Assembly (NCBI GenBank): GCA_947447995.1
Contig: CANFLQ010000016.1
Location: 1 to 34,548 of the forward strand
DNA from: Bacteroidota bacterium
GTDB taxonomy: Bacteria > Bacteroidota > Bacteroidia > 2-12-FULL-35-15
DNA: 34,548 bases
Reading direction: 5' to 3'
Shown: positions 25,533-33,065 of the stretch, piece by piece
Layout: every line of letters begins with the position of its first letter
Numbering within the stretch: position 1 is the first letter of the stretch
Notes under the pieces: generated by a model
Seen by the model: the letters and a program-made list of their open reading frames with translations, nothing else
Told to the model about the DNA's origin: nothing
The model's database searches: none
Translations under genes and position numbers: made by a program

Positions 25533-26516
25533 ATGAAAAAAATTAAAATAGGAGTTGTTGGTGGTGCCGGTTACACAGGAGGAGAGCTCTTGCGTATATT
25601 GGTGAATCACCCGAATGCCGAAATTACTTTTGTACACAGCAAAAGCAATGCAGGTAATTTTATTTACGATACACATACCGACTTAATTGGCGATACCAAT
25701 TTAAAATTTACGGATACTTTGTCGGATGCCATTGATGTATTGTTTTTATGCACCGGACACGGCGAAGCAAAAAAATTTTTGTCGGAAAATAAAATTGATC
25801 CTAAAATAAAATTGATTGATCTGTCGCAAGACCACCGATTGAATTCGAAGAATTCTAATGTTGCAAATCCTTTTGTATACGGACTTCCTGAATTGAATCA
25901 TGCAGTAATCAAAGAAGCTAATTACATAGCAAATCCCGGTTGTTTTGCTACGTGTATTCAATTAGGATTATTGCCGTTGGCCGCAAATAATTTATTGAAC
26001 AACGATGTACATATTACGGCTACAACAGGTTCTACAGGTGCAGGGCAATCGTTGAGCGCTACTTCACATTTCAGCTGGAGACAAAATAATTTAAGCATTT
26101 ACAAGGCATTTGAACATCAGCATTTGGCGGAAATTGGACAAAGTTTAACTCAATTGCAAGCAAGCTTTACTAAGGATTTGAATTTTATTCCTTACCGTGG
26201 AGCATTCACGCGTGGTATCATGGCAACATTATATACTGAGTGTGATTTGAGTGTTGAGAAGATTCAAAAGTTGTACGAAGATTATTATGAAATACATCCA
26301 TTTGTAAACATCAGTAAAAATGCTATTGATTTAAAACAAGTAGTAAATACAAACAAGTGTTTGTTGCAAATACAAAAACATCATGGCAAAATATTAATCA
26401 CAAGTTGTATTGATAACTTACTAAAAGGTGCATCCGGACAAGCAGTTCAAAACATGAACCTTGCTTTTGGATTAGATGAAACAGCAGGATTAAAATTGAA
26501 AGCAAATTATTTTTAA
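25533..26516 (+). CDS. argC: N-acyl-gamma-glutamyl-phosphate reductase
   Basis: A 327-residue NADPH-dependent reductase of the third arginine step. The Rossmann start is MKKIKIGVVGGAGYTGGELL with the conserved GYTGxEL, and the catalytic Cys137 lies in IANPGCFATC. TGSTGAG and the C-terminal DNLLKGASGQAVQNMNL are also standard. ATG 25533 is chosen; a frame from TTG 25500 overlaps argG and adds residues of no similarity. The partner substrate may be N-succinyl rather than N-acetyl (see argF'). Confidence 0.95.
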   Translation: MKKIKIGVVGGAGYTGGELLRILVNHPNAEITFVHSKSNAGNFIYDTHTDLIGDTNLKFTDTLSDAIDVLFLCTGHGEAKKFLSENKIDPKIKLIDLSQDHRLNSKNSNVANPFVYGLPELNHAVIKEANYIANPGCFATCIQLGLLPLAANNLLNNDVHITATTGSTGAGQSLSATSHFSWRQNNLSIYKAFEHQHLAEIGQSLTQLQASFTKDLNFIPYRGAFTRGIMATLYTECDLSVEKIQKLYEDYYEIHPFVNISKNAIDLKQVVNTNKCLLQIQKHHGKILITSCIDNLLKGASGQAVQNMNLAFGLDETAGLKLKANYF

Positions 26517-26528
26517 TAAAAAATAAAA

Positions 26529-27656
26529 ATGAAACTATTTGACGTATATCCCTTATTTGACATAGAACCGGTTAAAGCCGAAGGTTCAACAATATGGGAC
26601 AAAGATGGAGTGAAGTATCTTGATTTGTATGGCGGACATGCTGTAATTTCGATTGGGCATACACACCCACATTATGTAAAAAAAATAACGGAGCAATTAA
26701 ATGCCATTGCATTTTATTCCAATTCTGTTAAAATAAAAATGCAGGAAGAACTGGCTGATAAACTGGGTAAGCTTTCTGGTTATACCGATTATCAATTGTT
26801 TTTGTGTAACAGTGGTGCTGAAGCAAATGAAAATGCGTTGAAATTAGCATCGTTTCATAACGGACGTAAAAAAATTATCTCGTTCAGCAAAGCATTTCAT
26901 GGACGAACTTCCTTAGCAGTTGCAGCTACGGACGATGCAAAAATATGGGCGCCAGTAAACTTAACAGATAACATTGAAATACTTCCATTCAATGATGAGT
27001 CGGCATTTGAAAAGGCAATGGGCGATGATGTATGTGCTGTTATCATTGAAGGAATACAAGGTGTTGGTGGGGTTCAAATTCCAACAACTAATTTTTTGAA
27101 AAAGATAAAATCACTTTGTGAAAAACACGGAGCTGTTATGATTTTGGATGAAGTACAATCTGGTTACGGACGTTCAGGTAAATTTTTTGCGCATCAATAT
27201 GCTGATGTAAAACCTGATATCATATCGGTTGCAAAGGGTATGGGTAATGGATTTCCAGTGGGAGGTATTTTAATTACTCCACACCTTAAACCTAAACACG
27301 GTATGTTGGGTACTACATTTGGCGGAGCTTATTTGGCTTGTGCTGCTGCAATTGCTGTATTGGATGTAATTAAGGATGAAAATTTAATTGCCAATTCAGA
27401 AACAATGGGCAATTACATTATGAATGAATTGAAAAGCATTAAAGGTGTTAAAGAAGTTCGTGGGCTTGGATTAATGATTGGCGTTGAATTGGAAGAAGCT
27501 TGTGCTCCTATTCGTAATCAATTGTTATCGGAATACAAAATGTTTTTAGGATCTTCATCCGATAAAAACACCTTGCGAGTACTACCCGCATTGAATATAA
27601 AAAAAGAAGATATAGATAGTTTTTTAATTGCATTTAAAAGTGTTTTATCAAAATAA
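26529..27656 (+). CDS. argD: N-acylornithine aminotransferase
   Basis: A 375-residue class III PLP aminotransferase giving N-acylornithine from the semialdehyde. Motifs: NSGAEANENALKLA (95-108), the SKAFHGRTSLAVAATD segment, DEVQSGYGRSGKFF with the PLP-ring Asp207, and the Schiff-base Lys236 in ISVAKGMGNGFPVGG. It starts 12 bases after argC and ends 12 bases before the carbamoyltransferase. Slightly shorter than E. coli ArgD, as usual in Bacteroidota. Confidence 0.94.
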   Translation: MKLFDVYPLFDIEPVKAEGSTIWDKDGVKYLDLYGGHAVISIGHTHPHYVKKITEQLNAIAFYSNSVKIKMQEELADKLGKLSGYTDYQLFLCNSGAEANENALKLASFHNGRKKIISFSKAFHGRTSLAVAATDDAKIWAPVNLTDNIEILPFNDESAFEKAMGDDVCAVIIEGIQGVGGVQIPTTNFLKKIKSLCEKHGAVMILDEVQSGYGRSGKFFAHQYADVKPDIISVAKGMGNGFPVGGILITPHLKPKHGMLGTTFGGAYLACAAAIAVLDVIKDENLIANSETMGNYIMNELKSIKGVKEVRGLGLMIGVELEEACAPIRNQLLSEYKMFLGSSSDKNTLRVLPALNIKKEDIDSFLIAFKSVLSK

Positions 27657-27668
27657 TCAGTAAAAAGA

Positions 27669-28625
27669 ATGAAAATTTTTACATCCGTGAACGATGTCAC
27701 CAACATCGATGAAATAGTGAACGAGGCCTTGATGCTGAAAAAGGCCCCATACTCGTTTTCTCATTTAGGGAAAAATAAAACATTGGGAATGGTATTTATG
27801 AATCCTAGTTTACGTACCAGATTAAGTACGCAAAAAGCAGGTATGAATTTAGGTATGAATACCATGGTGATGAACCTTGATAAAGATGGCTGGGCATTGG
27901 AGATGAATGAAGGAGTGGTAATGAATGGAACAACGGTAGAACACGTAAAAGACGTTGCTGCTGTAATGTCGCAATATTGTGATATCATTGCTATTCGTTG
28001 TTTTGCACAAATGAAAAACAAGGAGGCTGATTACAGTGAAATGATCCTCAACCAATTTATTAAATATAGCACTGTACCTATTGTAAGTATGGAAGGTTCT
28101 ACTTTACATCCTTTACAAAGTTTGGCAGATGTTATTACCATGCGTGAAAACTGGACTAAGAAAACAAAACCAAAAGTGGTATTGACCTGGGGACCCCACA
28201 TTAAACCAATTGCTCAAGCGGTAGCCAATTCATTTAGTGAATGGATGTTAAAAACGGATGTTGATTTTACCATCACACATCCGGAAGGATATGAGTTAAG
28301 TGAAGATTTTACTAAAGGTGCTAAAATAGTTTACAACCAACAGGAAGCCTTGATAGATGCTGATTTTGTGTATATAAAAAATTGGTCGTGTTATAACGAT
28401 TATGCAAAAATACTGTGTGCCGATAGCAATTGGATGCTAACCAACAAAAAATTAGAAGTAACTAATAATGCAAAAATAATGCACTGCTTGCCTGTTCGCA
28501 GAAATTTAGAAGTAAGCGATGAGGTGCTGGATGGCGCAAATTCATTAATCTATCAACAAGCAAACAATCGTTTGTTTTCGGCACAAGCAGTTTTGAAAAA
28601 AATATTGGAAACAAATACGTTTTAA
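27669..28625 (+). CDS. argF': N-succinyl/acetyl-ornithine carbamoyltransferase
   Basis: A 318-residue transcarbamylase of the Bacteroides type that carbamoylates an N-acylated ornithine, not free ornithine. Carbamoyl-phosphate site: NPSLRTRLSTQKAG (45-58) and HPLQSLAD; the C-terminal HCLPVRRNLEVSDEV is diagnostic. Residue 90, which sets the substrate, is Val in GTTVEHVKD, aligned without gaps to Pro90 of the B. fragilis succinylornithine enzyme; the acetyl-specific Xanthomonas enzyme has Glu there. From published mutants, any small residue including Val gives succinyl specificity. Hence N-succinylornithine is the likely substrate. The operon has no normal argF. Confidence 0.93.
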   Translation: MKIFTSVNDVTNIDEIVNEALMLKKAPYSFSHLGKNKTLGMVFMNPSLRTRLSTQKAGMNLGMNTMVMNLDKDGWALEMNEGVVMNGTTVEHVKDVAAVMSQYCDIIAIRCFAQMKNKEADYSEMILNQFIKYSTVPIVSMEGSTLHPLQSLADVITMRENWTKKTKPKVVLTWGPHIKPIAQAVANSFSEWMLKTDVDFTITHPEGYELSEDFTKGAKIVYNQQEALIDADFVYIKNWSCYNDYAKILCADSNWMLTNKKLEVTNNAKIMHCLPVRRNLEVSDEVLDGANSLIYQQANNRLFSAQAVLKKILETNTF

Positions 28626-28643
28626 TTAGGTACAACCTCGGCT

Positions 28644-28702
28644 GGGGTCAAAAGTTTATAGAATGCTGATTTAACTATAAACATACGACCCCGCAGGGGG
28701 CG
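28644..28702 (+). promoter_or_regulatory. Structured element between argF' and argB with two exclusive folds
   Basis: GGGGTC (28644-28649) pairs with GACCCC (28687-28692), and inside it GTTTATAG (28654-28661) pairs exactly with CTATAAAC (28675-28682), giving a two-tier stem. The same CCCC (28689-28692) can instead pair with GGGG (28696-28699) across a GCA loop, flanked by CG/CG. It is the only sizeable gap inside the operon (107 bases) and may set expression of argB/argE relative to the genes before it, or protect the upstream message. No ORF lies in it. Confidence 0.55.
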
Positions 28703-28732
28703 AACAAAAAGATAGTATTGCACACTATACAA

Positions 28733-29527
28733 ATGAAAAAACTACAAATCATAAAAATAGGCGGAAACGTAATTGACAATCCTACGGAATTAGAAAAATT
28801 CTTATCTGATTTTTCTAAGGTAACCGATTTAAAAATATTGGTGCATGGTGGCGGAAAGGTAGCTACAGAGTTAGCTAAAAAGCTGGGCATTGAGCAGGAA
28901 ATGGTGAACGGCAGAAGAATTACAGATGCCGACACATTGAAAGTAACTACCATGGTGTATGCTGGTTTGATTAATAAACAAGTGGTGGCAGCAATGCAAA
29001 GCAAAGGTGTGAATGCAATCGGATTATCTGGTGCGGATGCAAATACCATCAAAGCAAGCAAACGCAAAGTAGTAGATATTGATTACGGTTTTGTAGGTGA
29101 CATTGAAAGTTCGGGAGTGAATGTAGAGATGATTTCTGTTTTTTTGGAGAATGGTATTACCCCTGTGTTTTCAGCTATTACACACAACGGAGCTGGACAA
29201 TTATTAAATACCAATGCCGATACTATTGCATCTGCATTAGCAGTAGCACTTTCAAAAAAATACGAAGTACAATTGAATTATTGTTTCGAAAAAAATGGAG
29301 TATTGAAAGATGTTGAAGACGATAATTCAGTAATAAATATTATAACCAAAGATTCATACAAACAACTATTAGCGGAAGGGGTTATTTTTAAAGGAATGAT
29401 ACCGAAGCTTGATAATTCTTTTGATGCTATTAAAAATGGTGTATCTGCTGTAATGATAGCTAATTCAAAAGATCTAATAAAAATAACAAATCAAAATGGC
29501 AACACAGGAACAAAGCTCATCGCTTGA
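28733..29527 (+). CDS. argB: N-acylglutamate kinase
   Basis: A 264-residue amino-acid kinase phosphorylating N-acetyl- or N-succinyl-glutamate. The N-terminal IIKIGGNVIDN (Lys8) and the LVHGGGKVATELAKKLG loop bind ATP and substrate; AIGLSGADANTIKASKR and GQLLNTNADTIASALA follow. ATG 28733 gives the natural start; TTG 28718 adds only five residues. Its last 32 bases overlap argE, so the two are coupled. Arginine feedback through an N-terminal helix of the hexameric type is not expected, as that extension is absent. Confidence 0.94.
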   Translation: MKKLQIIKIGGNVIDNPTELEKFLSDFSKVTDLKILVHGGGKVATELAKKLGIEQEMVNGRRITDADTLKVTTMVYAGLINKQVVAAMQSKGVNAIGLSGADANTIKASKRKVVDIDYGFVGDIESSGVNVEMISVFLENGITPVFSAITHNGAGQLLNTNADTIASALAVALSKKYEVQLNYCFEKNGVLKDVEDDNSVINIITKDSYKQLLAEGVIFKGMIPKLDNSFDAIKNGVSAVMIANSKDLIKITNQNGNTGTKLIA

Positions 29528-30593
29528 CGCAAAAAAGTTAAGTCTGGTTACAGACGAATCGATAGAATTACTGAAACAGTTAATTCCAATTCCGTCGTTT
29601 AGTAAAGAAGAAAACGTAACGGCTGATTTGTTGCAAAAGTTCCTGAAATCGAAAGGTGTTACACCGTTTCGTATGATGAACAATGTGTGGGCGCGTAACA
29701 AACATTATAAAGACGGCTTACCAACAATTTTATTAAACTCGCATCACGATACAGTAAAACCAAATTCGGGTTATACAAAAAATCCGTTTGAAGCCATTGT
29801 GGAAGATGGTAAATTATTCGGCTTGGGAAGTAATGATGCTGGTGGTTGTTTAGTATCACTGTTGGCGGCATTCATGTATTTTTATGAGAAGGAAAATATG
29901 CCTTACAATTTTGTTTTTGCGGCTTCTGCCGAAGAAGAAATTTCAGGATTAAACGGCATTGAACTTATTTTACCCGAATTGGATAATGTTGAATTTGCAA
30001 TTGTTGGTGAGCCTACACAAATGCATTTGGCAGTTTCCGAAAAAGGTTTGATAGTGATGGATTGCACCGCTCACGGTAAATCCGGACACGCTGCACGTGA
30101 AGAAGGTGAGAATGCTATTTACAAAGCATTGACAGATATCAATTGGTTCATTACCTATAAATTTCCGAAAGTTTCCGAAACATTGGGCCCGATTAAAATG
30201 TCGGTTACAGTTATTCATGCAGGTTCGCAACACAACGTAGTGCCTGATAAATGTGAGTTTGTAGTGGATGTGCGTGTAACCGATGCTTACAAAAATCAAG
30301 AGATTTTTGACATCATCAAACAACATGTTACTTGTGATGTAAAACCACGTTCGTTACGATTAACACCATCTTCTATTAGTATGGATCATCAAATCGTAAA
30401 AGCAGGTTTAAAATTAGGACGTGAAACGTATGGTTCACCAACTACTTCCGACCAAGCCTTAATGAATTTCCCATCCTTAAAATTAGGCCCCGGATTTTCA
30501 GGCCGTTCACACACTGCCGATGAATTTGTTTTCCTTGACGAAATTAAAGAAGGTGTGGAGTTGTACGTGAAGATGCTGTCGAGTCTTTTGTAG
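29496..30593 (+). CDS. argE: M20 family N-acylornithine/N-acylcitrulline deacylase
   Basis: A 365-residue zinc deacylase of the M20/ArgE-DapE family. Metal ligands are in SHHDTV and SNDAGG, the catalytic pair is in SAEEEISG, and GEPTQMHLAVSEKG and GRSHTADEFV complete the site. Since the operon runs through an acylated citrulline, the likely job is removing the succinyl or acetyl group from citrulline before ArgG. It begins inside argB by 32 bases and is the last recognised arginine gene; argH is missing here. Confidence 0.92.
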   Translation: MATQEQSSSLDAKKLSLVTDESIELLKQLIPIPSFSKEENVTADLLQKFLKSKGVTPFRMMNNVWARNKHYKDGLPTILLNSHHDTVKPNSGYTKNPFEAIVEDGKLFGLGSNDAGGCLVSLLAAFMYFYEKENMPYNFVFAASAEEEISGLNGIELILPELDNVEFAIVGEPTQMHLAVSEKGLIVMDCTAHGKSGHAAREEGENAIYKALTDINWFITYKFPKVSETLGPIKMSVTVIHAGSQHNVVPDKCEFVVDVRVTDAYKNQEIFDIIKQHVTCDVKPRSLRLTPSSISMDHQIVKAGLKLGRETYGSPTTSDQALMNFPSLKLGPGFSGRSHTADEFVFLDEIKEGVELYVKMLSSLL

Positions 30594-30892
30594 TTAGTAG
30601 TTATAGAACTATGTCTCGTCCTAAAATAGGTGTACACAAAAAAGATGTTATTACTCCCAACAAAACAAATGCTAAGGAATGGATTTCCCCTCGCTCGTAT
30701 CGTAAATCTAAATTTTTACACATTTTTATTTGTTTATAAAAGGTTGTACATTGCAATGGAATTGGCGTAATCGTAATTAAGTTCGTTTTATTTGTTCAAA
30801 ACAAAACTACTTAGTCGTGGAACGCCAACTCCTTTTATATCCGGCTTTATTTCGGACGCTAATGGTACTCAACGATAAAAAACGATAAAATT
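30594..30892. other. Gap between argE and the Rrf2 gene
   Basis: 299 bases without a recognised gene. It opens with TAGTTAGTAGTTA, one of the intergenic repeat strings. A 42-codon frame from ATG 30611 (MSRPKIGVHKKDV...) matches nothing I know and is probably spurious. CCTAAAATAGG and the palindrome GTGTACAC (30620-30637) sit close together and might be the worn end of an insertion sequence, but no partner end is seen. The second half holds the small upstream ORF at 30792-30878 and two copies of AACGATAAAA just before the Rrf2 start. Confidence 0.4.
30792..30878 (+). CDS. Possible upstream ORF of the Rrf2 gene, 28 aa
   Basis: A TTG-started frame of 28 codons with protein-like composition (LLSRGTPTPFISGFISDANG near its end) that stops 14 bases before the Rrf2 ATG. 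There is no cysteine, so it is not an obvious sulfur-sensing leader. It could be a regulatory leader, a worn fragment or chance. Only the open frame and the composition support it. Confidence 0.25.
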   Translation: MFKTKLLSRGTPTPFISGFISDANGTQR

Positions 30893-31327
30893 ATGATGTC
30901 AATGAAGTGTAAGTACGCTATTAAAGCCTTAATTAACCTTGCAGGTAATTACCAAAAAGGCTATGTGCATACAGCAGATATTGCAACAGAGGAGAATATC
31001 CCTAAAAAATTTTTGGAGCAAATATTATTGGATATGAAACATGCCAAAATTGTGAATAGCAAACAAGGAAGCAAAGGCGGATACTATCTTTTAAAAAATC
31101 CTAAAGAAGTTTCGGTAGCTGATGTATATCGCGTTTTTGACGGTGCGATTGCTTTGCTGCCTTGTGTTTCACTTAATTTTTATGAAAAATGTGATGATTG
31201 TAAAGATGAAAAAGCCTGTTCGCTACGCCGCGAGTTCATTAAAATCCGTGAAGGCTCAAGGCTAGTAATGAGTAAAATTAGCATTCAATCATTTTTAAAA
31301 CCCAATAAAAAGTTGGTAAAAAAATAG
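30893..31327 (+). CDS. Rrf2 family transcriptional regulator with Cys cluster
   Basis: A 144-residue winged-helix regulator. The N-terminus KCKYAIKALINLA and ATEENIPKKFLEQILLDMKHAKIV, then the wing SKQGSKGGYYLLK, are standard for Rrf2. Four Cys lie in the C-terminal part, C91, C100, C103 and C109 (LPCVSLNFYEKCDDCKDEKAC), so it may bind an Fe-S cluster or metal like IscR/NsrR, although the spacing differs from IscR. Family members of this look commonly sit next to sulfur assimilation genes and include the cysteine regulator CymR. It precedes the porin/transporter operon and may control it through the palindrome at 31350-31370. ATG at 30893, 30896 or 30902 could be the start. Confidence 0.9.
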   Translation: MMSMKCKYAIKALINLAGNYQKGYVHTADIATEENIPKKFLEQILLDMKHAKIVNSKQGSKGGYYLLKNPKEVSVADVYRVFDGAIALLPCVSLNFYEKCDDCKDEKACSLRREFIKIREGSRLVMSKISIQSFLKPNKKLVKK

Positions 31328-31349
31328 TTCGCTATTTTTTTATGTATAT

Positions 31350-31370
31350 ATTCTACTTATTTGATAGAAT
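31350..31370. promoter_or_regulatory. Candidate Rrf2 operator (ATTCTA-N9-TAGAAT)
   Basis: A dyad with 6-bp perfect arms spaced by nine bases lies just before the -7 element at 31376, where a repressor would block the polymerase. A wider dyad, TTCGCTA (31328-31334) and TAGCGAA (31384-31390), brackets the whole promoter. Its position right after the Rrf2 gene makes it a plausible binding site of that protein. Confidence 0.4.
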
Positions 31371-31375
31371 TTATA

Positions 31376-31383
31376 TATATTTG
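31376..31383 (+). promoter_or_regulatory. Putative -7 promoter element of the porin/transporter operon (TATATTTG)
   Basis: TATATTTG matches TAnnTTTG exactly, predicting transcription from about 31390 and a 20-base lead to the Cys leader ORF. A TTTG is at 31360-31363 but only 12 bases upstream, shorter than usual, so activation or repression by a regulator is plausible. Confidence 0.55.
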
Positions 31384-31409
31384 TAGCGAAATTTAAAACA
31401 AGAGTAAAA

Positions 31410-31472
31410 ATGTTGTCATTATTTTTATTAAAAAACTGTTGTAATTGCCTTATGGCATTGGTAGTTAATTAG
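31410..31472 (+). CDS. Candidate cysteine leader peptide, 20 aa
   Basis: A 20-codon ORF starting at ATG 31410 and ending TAG 31470-31472, within the 5' leader of the porin gene. Codons 8-14 read Lys-Asn-Cys-Cys-Asn-Cys-Leu: three Cys among twenty residues, in an AT-rich genome where Cys is rare. The Cys codons are at 31437-31442 and 31446-31448. The stop is directly followed by a hairpin (31471-31500). This is the layout of amino-acid leader peptides, in which scarcity of the charged tRNA stalls the ribosome. It is placed behind an Rrf2 gene and before a transporter, so cysteine- or sulfur-dependent control of uptake is inferred. Confidence 0.6.
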   Translation: MLSLFLLKNCCNCLMALVVN

Positions 31473-31500
31473 GAATGTATTGTTATATATTAACAATCCT
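31471..31500 (+). promoter_or_regulatory. Hairpin after the Cys leader ORF
   Basis: ATTGTTA (31479-31485) pairs with TAACAAT (31491-31497) around a 5-base loop, extended by AGG/CCT (31471-31473 and 31498-31500) over a 5-base bulge. The sequence after it is A-rich, without a T-run, so it is not a classic intrinsic terminator; translation-coupled or Rho-dependent control would fit better. Confidence 0.5.
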
Positions 31501-31554
31501 CCACAAAAAAAATAAAATTTGACATTAAATTATTCAAACTAAAATTCAAGCAAC

Positions 31555-33009
31555 ATGAAAACTAAAAAATACACACTTACAATTATAACACTTACTTATT
31601 TTATCGTATCTGCAACAGCACAAACTAATGAGGATGTTTTAAACTTACTAATTCAAAAAGGTGCAATTACTCAGGCTGACGCCGATTCGTTAAGAGCAGA
31701 AAGTGCAATTAAAGAACAAGAAACACCAAAAGACAAAACATTTACCATTGGAGCCGAATTAAGAACGAGAGCTGAATACAGAAACGGATACAGAAATTTA
31801 ATACCTGCCAGCGATACTGCAGTCCCTGCATTCTTTACCAATCAACGTACACGATTATTGTTTACCTACGAGCAAAAAAACAAATTTATCTTACATACCT
31901 CCATTCAGGATGTGAGAGTTTGGGGACAGGCGGACCCTAGATCAAACAATGCTAGTTTACAAGTATTTGAAGCTTATGGCGAAGTGTTTTTTCCGAATCC
32001 AAAATTTTCGGCAAAACTGGGTAGACAAAAAATAGCTTTGGATAACCAACGATTATTTGCAGAAAATGATTGGAGAGTGAATGCAAATTCACACGATGCA
32101 GCCAATTTCAAATATTCCGGAGACAAATTATCCTCTGAATTAATCTTTGCCTTTAACCAAACATCCAGCAATAACGGACAGGTTAATCAACCCAATGGAG
32201 AACCATTATTTGGCACCACCTATAATCCGGGATTTACCACTTACAAAACCCTAGCCGTTCATTATCTAAAATATAAAATAAGTGATGCTTTTACATTAAC
32301 CACGATCAATGCCGCGGATGGCTACCAAAAACCATTATCGAGAGAAGGTATTTATCAACGTTATACAGATGGTGGACGATTGGATTTTGAAAAAGGTAAA
32401 ATTTATGTCACATTCAGCGGATATTATCAATCGGGTACAAACAGCACAGGAACCAATATCAATGCGTGGTATCTTCAACCGGAGGTAAAATATAACAACC
32501 CTGATAATCTAAGCATTCGCTTAGGAGCAGAGGTATTCAGCGGCAATAATGGAGAAAAACCAAGTGCTTCGGATCATAACTTTGTTCCTTTGTATGGTGT
32601 AGCACATCGTTTTAACGGGAATATGGACTTTTTTACCACTTTCCCCGGTGATTTGAATAATGCAGGATTGATAAACCCTTATTTGTTTTTTACGAAAAAT
32701 GCAGGAAAAAAAGTTCAATTCAGATCCGACTTCCATTTGTTCCTATCAGAAAACAATTTTGTAAATGCTGTTAAGTACAACAAAAAGACAATACCTGAAA
32801 CGATCAACCCTTATCTTGGATACGAAAACGACTTGGGTGTAGTATTTACCCCTAAATCCTACATAAAAATTGACTTAGGATTTTCTTATGCAATTGCCAA
32901 ACAATCGATGGCAATCATAAAAAAAGGCGGAAATGCAGACTATACACCCACTTGGGCATACGTTTCGGTTACATTTAAGCCACAACTATTCAAATCAATA
33001 TTCAAATAA
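31555..33009 (+). CDS. Outer-membrane porin (alginate-export/OprP-like beta-barrel)
   Basis: A 484-residue outer-membrane protein. Signal peptide: MKTKKYTLTIITLTYFIVSA then TAQ. A short helical lead (LLIQKGAITQADADSLRAE) is followed from about residue 60 by many amphipathic strands of a barrel: FTIGAELRTRAEYRNGY, TRLLFTYEQ, SAKLGRQKIALDNQRLF, and the last strand WAYVSVTFKPQLF, ending near the C-terminus as barrels do. It resembles the alginate-export and phosphate-selective porin families. The next genes are an ABC binding protein and permease, so it probably lets the same solute through the outer membrane. The Cys leader lies 82 bases before it. Confidence 0.82.
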   Translation: MKTKKYTLTIITLTYFIVSATAQTNEDVLNLLIQKGAITQADADSLRAESAIKEQETPKDKTFTIGAELRTRAEYRNGYRNLIPASDTAVPAFFTNQRTRLLFTYEQKNKFILHTSIQDVRVWGQADPRSNNASLQVFEAYGEVFFPNPKFSAKLGRQKIALDNQRLFAENDWRVNANSHDAANFKYSGDKLSSELIFAFNQTSSNNGQVNQPNGEPLFGTTYNPGFTTYKTLAVHYLKYKISDAFTLTTINAADGYQKPLSREGIYQRYTDGGRLDFEKGKIYVTFSGYYQSGTNSTGTNINAWYLQPEVKYNNPDNLSIRLGAEVFSGNNGEKPSASDHNFVPLYGVAHRFNGNMDFFTTFPGDLNNAGLINPYLFFTKNAGKKVQFRSDFHLFLSENNFVNAVKYNKKTIPETINPYLGYENDLGVVFTPKSYIKIDLGFSYAIAKQSMAIIKKGGNADYTPTWAYVSVTFKPQLFKSIFK

Positions 33010-33065
33010 CATTTTTTTATAACAAATATTTATACTAACTTTATCGACTTAATAGAATATAGAAT

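Noticed and set aside
28675-29067. 130-codon frame on the minus strand over the argF'-argB region
   Set aside because: Lies opposite to argB, whose motifs are clear; composition is that of an antisense shadow.
30620-30637. CCTAAAATAGG and GTGTACAC as the end of an insertion sequence
   Set aside because: No matching inverted end, target duplication or transposase frame found nearby.
30611-30739. 42-codon ORF after argE (MSRPKIGVHKKDV...)
   Set aside because: No recognisable family, ends in a hydrophobic stretch unlike its basic start, and no promoter; kept only as a note in the gap entry.
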